From positions 1 through 12,054 of the forward strand of contig DAOVUU010000026.1 in NCBI GenBank assembly GCA_030632405.1: 12,054 bases of DNA, in the 5' to 3' direction. A program made the translations under genes and the position numbers. This DNA is from Desulfobulbaceae bacterium (GTDB taxonomy: Bacteria; Desulfobacterota; Desulfobulbia; Desulfobulbales; Desulfocapsaceae). The notes under the pieces are model-generated. The model worked only from the letters and a program-made list of their open reading frames with translations, was not told the DNA's origin and searched no databases. This document shows positions 1 to 7,899 of this stretch, piece after piece. Positions within the stretch are counted from its first letter, which is position 1. Each line of letters starts with the position of its first letter.

Positions 1-1
1 C

Positions 2-538
2 TCCAAAAAAGCGATAGGGAAAAGAGCCGCCGCACTGATTCCCGACAACAGCTCGCTGCTCATCAATATCGGTACAACAACTGAACAGGTCGCCCATTCT
101 CTCAAGGATCACCGGGGACTGCTGGTAATTTCCAACAATGTCAATGCGGTTGCCATTATGAAGGATTTCCTCGGCATAGAACTGATTATAGCCGGTGGAC
201 AGGTTCGCCGTTCAGATGGAGGCATTATCGGCGTCGCTGCAGTAGACTTTATCAATCAGTTCAAGGTTGACTATGCAGTCATAGGTGTCTCGGCCATCGA
301 CGAGGACGGCTCCCTGCTCGATTACGATTTCAGAGAAGTTCGTGTAGCCCAGGCAATCATAGAAAATGCACGCCATATTATTCTGGTAGCCGACAGGATG
401 AAACTCGAACGTAACGCTCCAATTCGAATCGGTCATATCTCCCAGGTCAACACAATAGTTATTGATGGTGAACTTCCGCAAAAGCTCAAAACTGCCTGCA
501 GAGAACATGATGTTGATGCGGTTATTATCGACAAATAG
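2..538 (+). CDS. glpR: DeoR/GlpR-family transcriptional repressor, C-terminal part (5' end outside window)
   Basis: This reading frame is open from the left edge of the window to a TAG stop, giving 178 residues, so the ATG at 158 is internal and the N-terminal helix-turn-helix lies off the window. What remains is the DeoR C-terminal sensor domain, an isomerase-like fold that in GlpR proteins binds glycerol 3-phosphate or a related phosphate. Visible family blocks are NIGTTTEQVA, NNVNAV, AGGQVRRSDGGIIG, DYAVIGVSAID, DYDFREVRVAQAII and KLERNAP. By eye it matches the second regulator (9003-9812) at about half of its positions, including these blocks, so the two are paralogues of the same GlpR-like group. 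It lies directly upstream of glpD and glpK on the same strand, which fits a local repressor of glycerol catabolism. The inducer is inferred from family and context, not shown. Confidence 0.9.
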   Translation, partial: SKKAIGKRAAALIPDNSSLLINIGTTTEQVAHSLKDHRGLLVISNNVNAVAIMKDFLGIELIIAGGQVRRSDGGIIGVAAVDFINQFKVDYAVIGVSAIDEDGSLLDYDFREVRVAQAIIENARHIILVADRMKLERNAPIRIGHISQVNTIVIDGELPQKLKTACREHDVDAVIIDK

Positions 539-589
539 CAAAGCTGTTAAAAAAGATGGCGTTGTAAAAAAAATCTCAAATTTTTCTAT

Positions 590-601
590 TTTCATTTGAA
601 A
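590..601. promoter_or_regulatory. Candidate repressor operator 1 upstream of glpD (TTTCA-NN-TGAAA palindrome)
   Basis: The sequence TTTCATTTGAAA is a perfect 5-bp inverted repeat (TTTCA/TGAAA) with a 2-base centre. A second copy of the same form starts 45 bases downstream, just before the glpD promoter. The pairing next to a glpR gene suggests an operator. That the GlpR encoded here binds it is inference. Confidence 0.45.
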
Positions 602-634
602 GCATATTTATTTTCAGTTTACCGCCTTGCAAGT

Positions 635-646
635 TTTCACTTGAAA
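635..646. promoter_or_regulatory. Candidate repressor operator 2 upstream of glpD (TTTCA-NN-TGAAA palindrome)
   Basis: The sequence TTTCACTTGAAA has the same TTTCA/TGAAA arms as the copy at 590-601. It ends 4 bases before the putative -35 hexamer of glpD, where a bound repressor could block RNA polymerase or loop to the upstream copy. The role is inferred from position and repetition. Confidence 0.45.
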
Positions 647-650
647 CTTA

Positions 651-680
651 TTGTTACAAAAAACGAAACTCACCTATAAT
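651..680 (+). promoter_or_regulatory. Putative sigma-70-type promoter for glpD-glpK
   Basis: A consensus -10 hexamer TATAAT lies at 675-680. TTGTTA at 651-656 matches four of six -35 bases, with an 18-base spacer. Transcription would start near 687, about 24 bases before the ATG at 711. This makes the longer reading from the TTG at 651 very unlikely, because that codon would be upstream of the transcription start. Confidence 0.6.
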
Positions 681-710
681 AGAAAAACAATTATCAACTT
701 ACATACAGTT

Positions 711-2234
711 ATGAAATCTCCAGTCTTTGATCTCGCCATTATCGGCGGCGGTATAAACGGCACAGGCATTGCCAGGGACGCCGCAGGTCGTGGTTTATCT
801 GTCTTTCTCTGTGAGCAGAACGACCTGGCCAGTGGCACGTCATCGGCCAGCACCAAGCTTATTCACGGAGGGTTGCGCTATCTCGAACATTATGAATTCC
901 GTCTGGTAAGGGAGTCGCTCAAGGAGCGAGAAGTACTTCTCAATGCCGCCCCGCATATTATCTGGCCGTTGCGCTTTATACTCCCCCACCATAAGGGATT
1001 GCGCCCATCCTGGCTGATACGGCTTGGCCTTTTTCTCTACGATCATATCGGCGGCAGAAAAATACTGCCGGGAACAAGCAGTGTAAACCTGGCCACAGAC
1101 GAAGCCGGGACATCACTTAAGGGCAACTATGAAAAAGGTTTCGAATATTCCGACTGCTGGGTGATGGACAGCCGTCTTGTCGTCCTCAACGCTCAGGATG
1201 CTGCCGCAAAAGGAGCCGATATACGAATCAGAACCCAACTCATCTCCGCTGAACGTGCCGGAGGAATCTGGACCTTAAAAATTCTCGACAAAAACAGCGC
1301 CAAAGAAAGTACGGTCAAAGCCCGGGTGCTCGTCAACGCAACTGGTCCCTGGCTTGACACTCTCCTTCCCCATATTTCCCATACCAGGACTGCGGAACAT
1401 ATTCGCATGGTGAAAGGGAGCCATATACTTGTTAAACAGCTCTTTGATCATGAGCGAGCCTATATCTTCCAGAACGACGACGACCGTATTATTTTTGCAA
1501 TACCCTTTCAAAACAAGTTCACCCTCATCGGTACCACAGACGTGGACTACCATGGTAACCCTGATGAAGTAAAGATTGACTCCGAGGAGATCAGTTATCT
1601 CTGTGAGGCTGCAAGTGAATATTTCATCACACAGATTGGTCCTGAAGATGTGGTCAGCAGCTACTCGGGAATCCGCCCTCTTTTTGATGACGGTAAAAGC
1701 GATGCAAAAGCTGCCACCAGAGATTATGTTCTCAAGCTCGACACGGGAGATGATGAAGCTCCGCTGCTGTCCATCTATGGAGGTAAAATCACCACCTACA
1801 GAAAACTTGCAGAGTCAGTGCTTAAAAGACTCGCACCGTTCCTCCCCGAAATGCAGGCGATCTGGACTGAAACAGCCAATCTGCCGGGCGGAGACTTTTC
1901 GCCTGACGGGTTTACCAGTGAGGTAAACAAACTTATAGCAACCTGCCCGGCTATCTCAACCGAACATGCAACCCGCCTTATCAGGACATATGGAACCTGC
2001 GGCCATGAAATGACACAACATATTCAAACAACAGAACAGCTGGGCACCCATTTTGGCCACCAGCTCTATAGTTTTGAGGTCGATTATCTGCTCTCCCGCG
2101 AATGGGCGCAATGTGCTGAAGACGTGCTCTGGAGACGAACCAGAATGGGTCTCTTTCTAAGTCCTGAGGAAACAGTGCAGCTGGAAAACTATATACATCA
2201 AAAAATTTCTGGATCACCAACAGCACAATCATAG
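711..2234 (+). CDS. glpD: Aerobic glycerol-3-phosphate dehydrogenase (FAD, quinone-linked)
   Basis: GlpD oxidises sn-glycerol 3-phosphate to dihydroxyacetone phosphate at the inner face of the cytoplasmic membrane and passes electrons to the quinone pool. From the ATG at 711 the product has 507 residues, close to the roughly 500 usual for the family. The N-terminus holds the FAD dinucleotide-binding motif GGGINGTG (residues 12-19). It is followed by the GlpD block TSSASTKLIHGGLRYLE (43-59), YSGIRPL, the conserved YGGKITTYRKLAE segment, and a C-terminal domain with EDVLWRRTRMGL. The frame extends upstream to a TTG at 651, but the ATG at 711 is preferred because homologues start just before the FAD motif and a promoter -10 lies at 675-680. 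No strong Shine-Dalgarno sequence is visible at this start. glpK follows 31 bases after the stop, so the two are probably co-transcribed. Confidence 0.97.
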   Translation: MKSPVFDLAIIGGGINGTGIARDAAGRGLSVFLCEQNDLASGTSSASTKLIHGGLRYLEHYEFRLVRESLKEREVLLNAAPHIIWPLRFILPHHKGLRPSWLIRLGLFLYDHIGGRKILPGTSSVNLATDEAGTSLKGNYEKGFEYSDCWVMDSRLVVLNAQDAAAKGADIRIRTQLISAERAGGIWTLKILDKNSAKESTVKARVLVNATGPWLDTLLPHISHTRTAEHIRMVKGSHILVKQLFDHERAYIFQNDDDRIIFAIPFQNKFTLIGTTDVDYHGNPDEVKIDSEEISYLCEAASEYFITQIGPEDVVSSYSGIRPLFDDGKSDAKAATRDYVLKLDTGDDEAPLLSIYGGKITTYRKLAESVLKRLAPFLPEMQAIWTETANLPGGDFSPDGFTSEVNKLIATCPAISTEHATRLIRTYGTCGHEMTQHIQTTEQLGTHFGHQLYSFEVDYLLSREWAQCAEDVLWRRTRMGLFLSPEETVQLENYIHQKISGSPTAQS

Positions 2235-2265
2235 CCTATAAAGCTATCACTCAAAGAGGAATACA

Positions 2266-3753
2266 ATGGCTACTCATATTCTCGCAATTGACCAGGGGAC
2301 AACTTCCAGCCGCGCAATAATCTTCAACGATCAGTTTGAAATAGTAGCTCAGGCGCAACAGGAGTTTGAGCAGTTTTTTCCACAGTCAGGCTGGGTAGAA
2401 CACGATCCAGAGGAAATCTGGTCCAGTACCCTTTCCACCTGCAGACAGGCACTGAAACAATCGGACCTCTCTCCTTCAGATATTGCAGCAATCGGCATAA
2501 CCAATCAGAGAGAAACCACCATCATCTGGGATAGAGAGACGGGAAAGCCCGTCTATAAAGCCATCGTATGGCAGGATCGCAGAACAGCAGACTTTTGCCG
2601 GAAATTAAGCAGACAGGGTAATGATCAAATTATTACCTCTAAAACCGGACTCCTGCTCGACTCCTATTTCTCCGGGACTAAAATCAAATGGATACTCGAC
2701 AATGTGGAGGGAGCAAAAGAAAAAGCAGAAAAAGGGAAACTCGCTTTCGGAACAGTTGACACCTACCTCCTCTGGCGGCTGACCGGTGGTAAACAACACG
2801 CAACAGATGCAACAAATGCATCCCGTACCATGCTGTATAATATTCACGAGAATATGTGGGATGAGGAACTCCTGCAGCTCCTTGATATTCCTTCATCACT
2901 TCTACCCGAAGTAAAGGACTCTTCTGCTGACTTTGGTATAACTGAAAAATCACTTTTTGGCAGTGCTGTCCCCGTTCGCGGTATTGCCGGAGATCAACAG
3001 GCAGCCCTGGTCGGTCAGGCATGCTTTGAACCCGGAATGATCAAATCCACCTATGGTACCGGCTGCTTTATTGTTCTTAATACCGGTAATCGGGCTGTAA
3101 CTTCTGACAATAAACTGCTCACCACTATCGGTTATCGATTAAACGGCGTGACAACCTACGCCCTCGAGGGCTCTATCTTTGTAGCCGGTGCCGCCGTCCA
3201 GTGGATGCGGGACGCAATGGGACTTATTAAAACCGCCTCCGAAACCGGCACACTCGCCAGACAGGCCGATGACAACCAGGATGTCTACCTTGTCCCCGCC
3301 TTTACCGGGCTTGGGGCACCCCACTGGGATCCCGATGCCAGGGGAGCAATCTTCGGTATCACCCGCGCAACAGGCCCCGCCGAACTTTCACGGGCAGCGC
3401 TTGAATCTGTCTGTTACCAGACCAGAGACCTTCTTGAGGCGATGCGGGGAGACTGGGCAGAGATGGGGAAAACCGTACTGCGGGTAGACGGTGGCATGGT
3501 TGCCTCAAACTACACCATGCAGTTCCTGGCAGACATCCTCAATGCCCCGGTGGATCGGCCATCGGTATTGGAGACAACGGCAGTCGGTGCAGCTTATCTC
3601 GCCGGACTATATGAAGGAATCTTTCCGCCCCCCGAAAAACTCGGTGGTACCTGGAAACGTGATACGCGTTTTGAACCATCTCTTGCGAAAGATTTGAGAA
3701 TCAAAAAGTATGACGGCTGGAAGGATGCTATAGCAAGAACCTTGAGCAGATAA
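2266..3753 (+). CDS. glpK: Glycerol kinase
   Basis: GlpK transfers phosphate from ATP to glycerol, giving sn-glycerol 3-phosphate, the GlpD substrate and probable inducer of the GlpR repressors. The 495-residue product is a full-length FGGY-family kinase (E. coli GlpK is about 500). Visible motifs are [12 protein letters not shown] near the N-terminus, [46 protein letters not shown] with the probable catalytic base Asp243, [26 protein letters not shown] and VDGGMVAS. A good ribosome-binding site, AAGAGGAA, precedes the ATG. Two regulatory features of the enterobacterial enzyme look absent. The glycine-rich loop before GIAGDQQ that binds fructose 1,6-bisphosphate is missing (the segment reads [14 protein letters not shown]), and the C-terminal region that contacts enzyme IIA-glucose in E. 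coli is not conserved. Confidence 0.98.
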   Translation: MATHILAIDQGTTSSRAIIFNDQFEIVAQAQQEFEQFFPQSGWVEHDPEEIWSSTLSTCRQALKQSDLSPSDIAAIGITNQRETTIIWDRETGKPVYKAIVWQDRRTADFCRKLSRQGNDQIITSKTGLLLDSYFSGTKIKWILDNVEGAKEKAEKGKLAFGTVDTYLLWRLTGGKQHATDATNASRTMLYNIHENMWDEELLQLLDIPSSLLPEVKDSSADFGITEKSLFGSAVPVRGIAGDQQAALVGQACFEPGMIKSTYGTGCFIVLNTGNRAVTSDNKLLTTIGYRLNGVTTYALEGSIFVAGAAVQWMRDAMGLIKTASETGTLARQADDNQDVYLVPAFTGLGAPHWDPDARGAIFGITRATGPAELSRAALESVCYQTRDLLEAMRGDWAEMGKTVLRVDGGMVASNYTMQFLADILNAPVDRPSVLETTAVGAAYLAGLYEGIFPPPEKLGGTWKRDTRFEPSLAKDLRIKKYDGWKDAIARTLSR

Positions 3754-3991
3754 CTGTTTGATATTCCATTGCCTGCTGAGCACGCTCGACCTCGATTTAC
3801 AGGTATTATCATGACCAGCAAAATATATTGTTAAAATCAGTATAATGGGGTAATTCCTTAATGAAGAGTCATGCAGTGCATGGCTGAGATGTCATTTCTT
3901 TAATGCTCACTAAGAACACAAATACCTGTCATCTCACACTATGCCAAAGCCCGAATGTGAATATGTATTGTTCTGTTAATCAGGTCTGCTC

Positions 3992-4717
3992 ATGAAAATA
4001 AGATCCACCGGTCATCCAGCCGGCACGACTCCAACCAATACCATCTCACCGGAAAATGCAGCTAAGGCATATTCTAAGACTGCAGCCGCTGGTACTATTA
4101 CCGATACGATCTCTATCCTGGGGATTCCTGAAACGGAAATGACCCTGAAGGTGCGTCAGGCCATTATGACTCTGATGGAGGAAGTTGACAAACTTCGTCG
4201 TTCAGTGGACGGTATGAGCAAGCGACTGGCTGCCGCTGAAAAACTGGCAGACCAGGACTCCTTACTTCCAATCTATAATCGCAGGGCATTTATTCGGGAA
4301 CTGACAAGGATGAAAGCTTCCGCTGAAAGGTATAATAGCAACGCCAGTCTGGTCTATATCGATCTTGATAATTTTAAGGAAGTGAATGACACGTATGGAC
4401 ATCGGGCTGGAGACCACGTATTGCTGGAGCTTTCCCAGAGGTTGGTGGCCAGCGTCCGTGAGACTGATATTGTTGGCCGATTGGGCGGAGATGAATTTGG
4501 ATTGATCTTATCGCACACCAACCAGGATGCCGCAGCAATCCTGGCAATCCGCCTGCCACAGGAATTAAAGGATAATCCCATCACATGGAATGGAACTCCA
4601 TTAGAAGTCGGCATGTCCTATGGCATCGTGATGATTGAGCCAGGCTTAGATGCGCTGGATACTATGGAGCTGGCTGATGATGAAATGTATCAGCAGAAGC
4701 AGAAAAAAAACCTGTAA
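3992..4717 (+). CDS. Soluble diguanylate cyclase (GGDEF domain protein)
   Basis: This 241-residue protein has no predicted membrane segment or signal peptide. Residues 1-48 are Thr/Ala-rich and match no domain I recognise. Residues about 50-88 are charged and heptad-like, suggesting a coiled coil. Residues about 89-235 form a GGDEF domain: DSLLPIYNRRAF at its start, the metal-binding Asp in YIDLDNF (Asp124), FKEVNDTYGHRAGD, and an intact active-site GGDEF at 165-169. The product inhibition site RxxD (Arg156-Asp159) sits exactly five residues before GGDEF, so the protein should make cyclic di-GMP from two GTP and be feedback-inhibited. The domain ends with the usual ADDEMYQQK. It has no attached sensor, so input may come through the N-terminus. 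An AGG at 3982-3984 is a modest ribosome-binding site. It lies 238 bases after glpK, so a link to glycerol use is only suggested by position. Confidence 0.93.
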   Translation: MKIRSTGHPAGTTPTNTISPENAAKAYSKTAAAGTITDTISILGIPETEMTLKVRQAIMTLMEEVDKLRRSVDGMSKRLAAAEKLADQDSLLPIYNRRAFIRELTRMKASAERYNSNASLVYIDLDNFKEVNDTYGHRAGDHVLLELSQRLVASVRETDIVGRLGGDEFGLILSHTNQDAAAILAIRLPQELKDNPITWNGTPLEVGMSYGIVMIEPGLDALDTMELADDEMYQQKQKKNL

Positions 4718-4871
4718 GATCAACAAAATATTATCTGATTACCACTAATCTACAGCTTATTACGAAAAATTGGATATTTGTCGGGCTTGCCTCCGGTCAA
4801 AAATCACTTATCTTGTTTTAGAAAATAGTCACATTGAATCATGTATTTCCTTTACTTCATGATGTTATTAT

Positions 4872-5153
4872 CTATACATATCTAAATACAAACACAAACC
4901 AGACGATCGCCAGTGCGAGTCCACCCCACAACGGAGCACCAAAAAAAGCCAGCCAGGCGAAATTGATAAAACCGGTGCCAAGCCAGGCAATAAACAGTCT
5001 GTCACCACGTGTAGTGTCCAGGCCCAATATGCCGTTCCTTGGATTCCCGCCGGGGCTGTAATGTTCCCATACGCCCATGGCAACAATCGATAAGAACAAA
5101 ACTATGAAGAAAGCTGCTGTTGGCCAGGTCCAGGCCATCCAGGATAAACCCAT
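4872..5153 (-). CDS. Small DUF2160-type membrane protein of the glycerol ABC transporter
   Basis: The 93-residue product is strongly hydrophobic, with probable membrane helices near residues 8-28, 52-70 and 73-91. A polar loop containing HYSPGG, LGLDTTRGDRLF and an Arg-Gly-Asp lies between the first two. The length, the LGLDTTRGDRLFI block and the place directly behind the second permease gene match the DUF2160 family, a recurrent accessory of glpSTPQV operons whose biochemical role I do not know. The start chosen at 5153 gives MGLSWMAWTW; a GGAGG at 5164-5168 lies 10 bases upstream, inside the end of glpQ. The frame extends to 5204 within glpQ, but that start lacks support. The gene begins 4 bases after the glpQ stop, so it is coupled to the operon. 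It may assist permease assembly or be an extra subunit; both are inference. Confidence 0.85.
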   Translation of the reverse strand: MGLSWMAWTWPTAAFFIVLFLSIVAMGVWEHYSPGGNPRNGILGLDTTRGDRLFIAWLGTGFINFAWLAFFGAPLWGGLALAIVWFVFVFRYV

Positions 5154-5157
5154 GTCA

Positions 5158-5961
5158 TTAAACCCTCCCGAGAGCAAAGCCTTTGGCGATATAGTTACGA
5201 ACAAAATATATTACGACCGCACCGGGAATAATAGTCAGCGATCCCGCCGCAGCCAACAACCCCAATTCGTAACCCGAGCTGCTTGCAGTCCGCGTCATTG
5301 TCGCTGCGATCGGCTTGGCATCGACCGAGGTCAACGTTTTCGCAAGCAGCAGTTCAACCCATGAATACATGAAACAGAAAAACATGGCTACTCCTATACC
5401 GGCAGCTATGGTCGGAATAAAAATACGTATAAAAAATCTTGAAAACGAATATCCATCGAGATAAGCGGTTTCATCCAATTCTTTTGGAATGCCGGACATA
5501 AAACCTTCAAGTATCCAGACTGTGAGCGGAATATTAAACAGACAGTGTGCCAATGCCACGGCTATATGGGTATCAAACAGACCAATTGCTGAATACAGCT
5601 GGAAAAACGGCAGTGCAAACACCGCCGGCGGTGCCATGCGGTTGGTCAGCAGCCAGAAAAACAGGTGCTTGTCACCGAGAAAGCGGTAACGTGAAAATGC
5701 GTAAGCCGCCGGCAGCGCCACCGACACCGAGATCACGGTGTTGATCACCACGTAGATAATCGAATTGATATAGCCGTTATACCAGGTCGGGTCGGTAAAG
5801 ATAACCTTATAGTTAGCCAGCGTAAACTGTTGCGGGAAAAAGGAAAACCCGCCGAGTATTTCGCCTGTGGTCTTGAATGACATGGCAAGCAGGCCGTAAA
5901 TCGGTAACATCAAAAAAAGGATATACAGTGCCGGAACCAGCCATTTTCTTGGATGAATCAT
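5158..5961 (-). CDS. glpQ: Glycerol ABC transporter permease subunit GlpQ
   Basis: This is one of the two inner-membrane permeases of the importer, of the carbohydrate-type (CUT1, MalG-like) family. The 267-residue product has six predicted membrane helices, near residues 8-28, 64-88, 99-122, 132-153, 186-206 and 234-254. The cytoplasmic EAA loop that docks on the ATPases reads ELDETAYLDGYSFSRFF and lies at about 161-177, close to the family pattern. The start is the ATG at 5961, 1 base after the glpP stop, so translation is coupled. The name follows the R. leguminosarum glpSTPQV nomenclature, where GlpQ is a permease; it is not the E. coli glycerophosphodiester phosphodiesterase GlpQ. The gene is visibly richer in G and C than the regulator and binding-protein genes in the same operon. 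Confidence 0.93.
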   Translation of the reverse strand: MIHPRKWLVPALYILFLMLPIYGLLAMSFKTTGEILGGFSFFPQQFTLANYKVIFTDPTWYNGYINSIIYVVINTVISVSVALPAAYAFSRYRFLGDKHLFFWLLTNRMAPPAVFALPFFQLYSAIGLFDTHIAVALAHCLFNIPLTVWILEGFMSGIPKELDETAYLDGYSFSRFFIRIFIPTIAAGIGVAMFFCFMYSWVELLLAKTLTSVDAKPIAATMTRTASSSGYELGLLAAAGSLTIIPGAVVIYFVRNYIAKGFALGRV

Positions 5962-5962
5962 A

Positions 5963-6826
5963 TTACTGTTCCTCGTTACGCATCATAAGAGTATAGAACA
6001 CCCAGCAGATCAGCAAAACCACCAGGAAATAAACCAGGGACATAGCTGCCGCCGGCCCCAGGTCAAACTGACCAAGCGCAATCTTCACCAGATCTATTGA
6101 CAGAAATGTTGTGGTGTTGCCGGGACCACCACCGGTTAACACAAACGGTTCGGTATAGATCATAAAGCTATCCATGAAACGCAACAGAATAGCGATGGTC
6201 AGAACCCGCTTCATCTTCGGCAGCTGAATGTAGCGGAATATTGCCCAGCGGCTGGCGCCATCGATATTCGCGGCCTGGTAATAATCATCGGGTATAGAAC
6301 TCAAACCCGCGTAACAGAGCAGCACAATCAACGAGGTCCAGTGCCACACATCCATAAGCACGGTAGTCAGCCAGGCGGCCACCGGCTGCCGGGTAAAATT
6401 GTAATCAATGCCCATTGAATTCAGGGTATAGCCCAGCAGGCCGATATCGGGCAGTGCGAAAATATTCCACATGGCACCAACCACGTTCCATGGAATCAGC
6501 AACGGCAACGCCATTAACACCAGGCAAACCGACACCCACGGACCTTTACGCGGCATGGTCAGTGCAACGCCGATGCCGAGTGGCACCTCAATCGCCAGGA
6601 TCATCCCAGTAAACATCAGTTGACGTTGAAAAGCATCGTGGAAGCGCTCCGAACGCAATACCTGTTCGAACCAGGTGGTGCCCTCCCAGAAAAACACGTT
6701 GTTGCCAAAGGTTTCCTGGAAGGCGTAATTGACCACCGTCATCAGCGGAATAAATGCATTGAAGGCAACCAGCAGCAATACCGGCGCCACAAGCCACCAG
6801 GCTTTTTGATTCAATGTTTTATTCAT
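5963..6826 (-). CDS. glpP: Glycerol ABC transporter permease subunit GlpP
   Basis: This is the partner permease of GlpQ, of the MalF/UgpA-like family, in the cytoplasmic membrane. The 287-residue product has six likely membrane helices, near residues 11-30, 71-92, 98-120, 150-173, 207-226 and 258-281. The EAA loop for ATPase contact is YYQAANIDGASRWAIFRYIQLP at about 182-203. The ATG at 6826 overlaps the end of glpT by 8 bases, and a GGGGGAA ribosome-binding sequence inside glpT supports this start. The segment TGGGPGNTTT (231-240) is typical of sugar-type permeases. In R. leguminosarum the corresponding system takes up glycerol, which fits the neighbouring glpK and glpD. Transport of another polyol or glycerol 3-phosphate cannot be excluded from sequence alone, but the family match favours glycerol. 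Confidence 0.93.
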   Translation of the reverse strand: MNKTLNQKAWWLVAPVLLLVAFNAFIPLMTVVNYAFQETFGNNVFFWEGTTWFEQVLRSERFHDAFQRQLMFTGMILAIEVPLGIGVALTMPRKGPWVSVCLVLMALPLLIPWNVVGAMWNIFALPDIGLLGYTLNSMGIDYNFTRQPVAAWLTTVLMDVWHWTSLIVLLCYAGLSSIPDDYYQAANIDGASRWAIFRYIQLPKMKRVLTIAILLRFMDSFMIYTEPFVLTGGGPGNTTTFLSIDLVKIALGQFDLGPAAAMSLVYFLVVLLICWVFYTLMMRNEEQ

Positions 6827-7898
6827 TGGAACTTCCCCCTACAACCCAGTCGTCACAATAAATTCGTGTCTGATTAGGGTTGAATTGGATTTTCGGACTT
6901 TCTGTCGGTATCAGGTGACCTTCGTCAACCACCATTTTGATCACTTCAGACTCATGTTTCACGGTGATCACCTGATAACGACCAAGATCTTCGATCTTTT
7001 CAATGATAACCGGGATGCCGTCATCTGCGAATTCAACAAACTCCGGTCGAATACCGACTTCAATATTACCGCTCAAATCGCTGCCGACAGGATAAGCGGT
7101 GTTGAGAGGAATATTATGAAAAACAGGCTGTCCCCCGTCAATTCTGCAGGGCAGAAAATTCATCCCCGGTGAACCTATGAAATAACCGACAAATTTATGA
7201 TTTGGCCTGTTAAACAGTTCCACCGGAGTACCTACCTGTACCACTGCCCCGTCATACATAACCACTACCTTGTTAGCAAAGGTCAATGCCTCTACCTGAT
7301 CGTGGGTGACGTAAATCATGGTTATGCCAGTCTGTTGATGTAATTCTTTCAATTTTGAGCGGAGTTGCCATTTCAGGTGTGGATCAATAACCGTCAATGG
7401 TTCATCGAACAGGATCGCATTGACATCAGAACGTACCAGTCCCCGACCCAGTGAAATTTTCTGCTTACCGTCTGCAGTCAGGCCGGATGCCCGTTTGTTA
7501 AGATTAGCGGTCAAATCCAGCATCTCCGCAATCTGATCGACGCGCTGTTTTACAGCGGTTTCCTCCATCCCCCGGTTGCGCAGCGGAAATGCAAGATTGT
7601 CAAATACTGTCATGGTGTCGTAGACCACGGGAAACTGAAACACCTGAGCAATGCGTCTCTCTGACGTGGGCAGATTTGTCACATCCTGATCGTCAAAATA
7701 GACTTCACCTTCGGAAGGCGTCAGCAGTCCGGAAATGGTATTCAACAGTGTTGTCTTGCCGCATCCTGAAGGACCCAGCAGAGCATAAGCACCTCCATCT
7801 TCCCATATTTGATTTACTTCTTTAAGCGCATACACCGGCTCCTGCCCCTTGGGGGGTGGATAGGCATGCTGTACATTTTTAAATCTGATTGTTGCCAT
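6819..7898 (-). CDS. glpT: Glycerol ABC transporter ATPase subunit GlpT (degenerate signature motif)
   Basis: This is one of two ATPases that power the importer on the cytoplasmic side. From the ATG at 7898 it has 359 residues: a nucleotide-binding domain to about residue 235 and a MalK-like C-terminal domain. Walker A is canonical (GPSGCGKT, 42-49), with the Q-loop Gln88, Walker B ILFDE (162-166) and H-loop His199 in YVTHDQVEA. The ABC signature is abnormal: in place of LSGGQ it reads LTADGKQ (140-146), followed by the usual KISLGRGL. The frame is open upstream to 8081, but that region is inside glpS and the start MATIRFKNVQHAY matches ATPase N-termini. It begins 1 base after the glpS stop. 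The name follows the rhizobial glpSTPQV system, not the E. coli glycerol-3-phosphate antiporter GlpT. Confidence 0.93.
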   Translation of the reverse strand: MATIRFKNVQHAYPPPKGQEPVYALKEVNQIWEDGGAYALLGPSGCGKTTLLNTISGLLTPSEGEVYFDDQDVTNLPTSERRIAQVFQFPVVYDTMTVFDNLAFPLRNRGMEETAVKQRVDQIAEMLDLTANLNKRASGLTADGKQKISLGRGLVRSDVNAILFDEPLTVIDPHLKWQLRSKLKELHQQTGITMIYVTHDQVEALTFANKVVVMYDGAVVQVGTPVELFNRPNHKFVGYFIGSPGMNFLPCRIDGGQPVFHNIPLNTAYPVGSDLSGNIEVGIRPEFVEFADDGIPVIIEKIEDLGRYQVITVKHESEVIKMVVDEGHLIPTESPKIQFNPNQTRIYCDDWVVGGSSNE

Positions 7899-7899
7899 G

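Noticed and set aside
651..710. Longer GlpD starting at the TTG at 651
   Set aside because: A consensus -10 at 675-680 lies inside this extension, the extra 20 residues are not GlpD-like, and the ATG at 711 places the FAD motif at the usual distance from the N-terminus.
3841..3846. TATAAT as a promoter for the diguanylate cyclase gene
   Set aside because: No acceptable -35 hexamer at 16-18 bases upstream, and it is about 146 bases from the ATG.
3885..3936. TGAGATG/CATCTCA inverted repeat between glpK and the GGDEF gene
   Set aside because: Only 7 bp with a 38-base gap and no U-tract, so it is neither a convincing terminator nor an operator.
4718..4871. Bidirectional terminator between the convergent GGDEF and DUF2160 genes
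   Set aside because: I searched this 154-base AT-rich gap and found no GC-rich stem with flanking T or A tracts.
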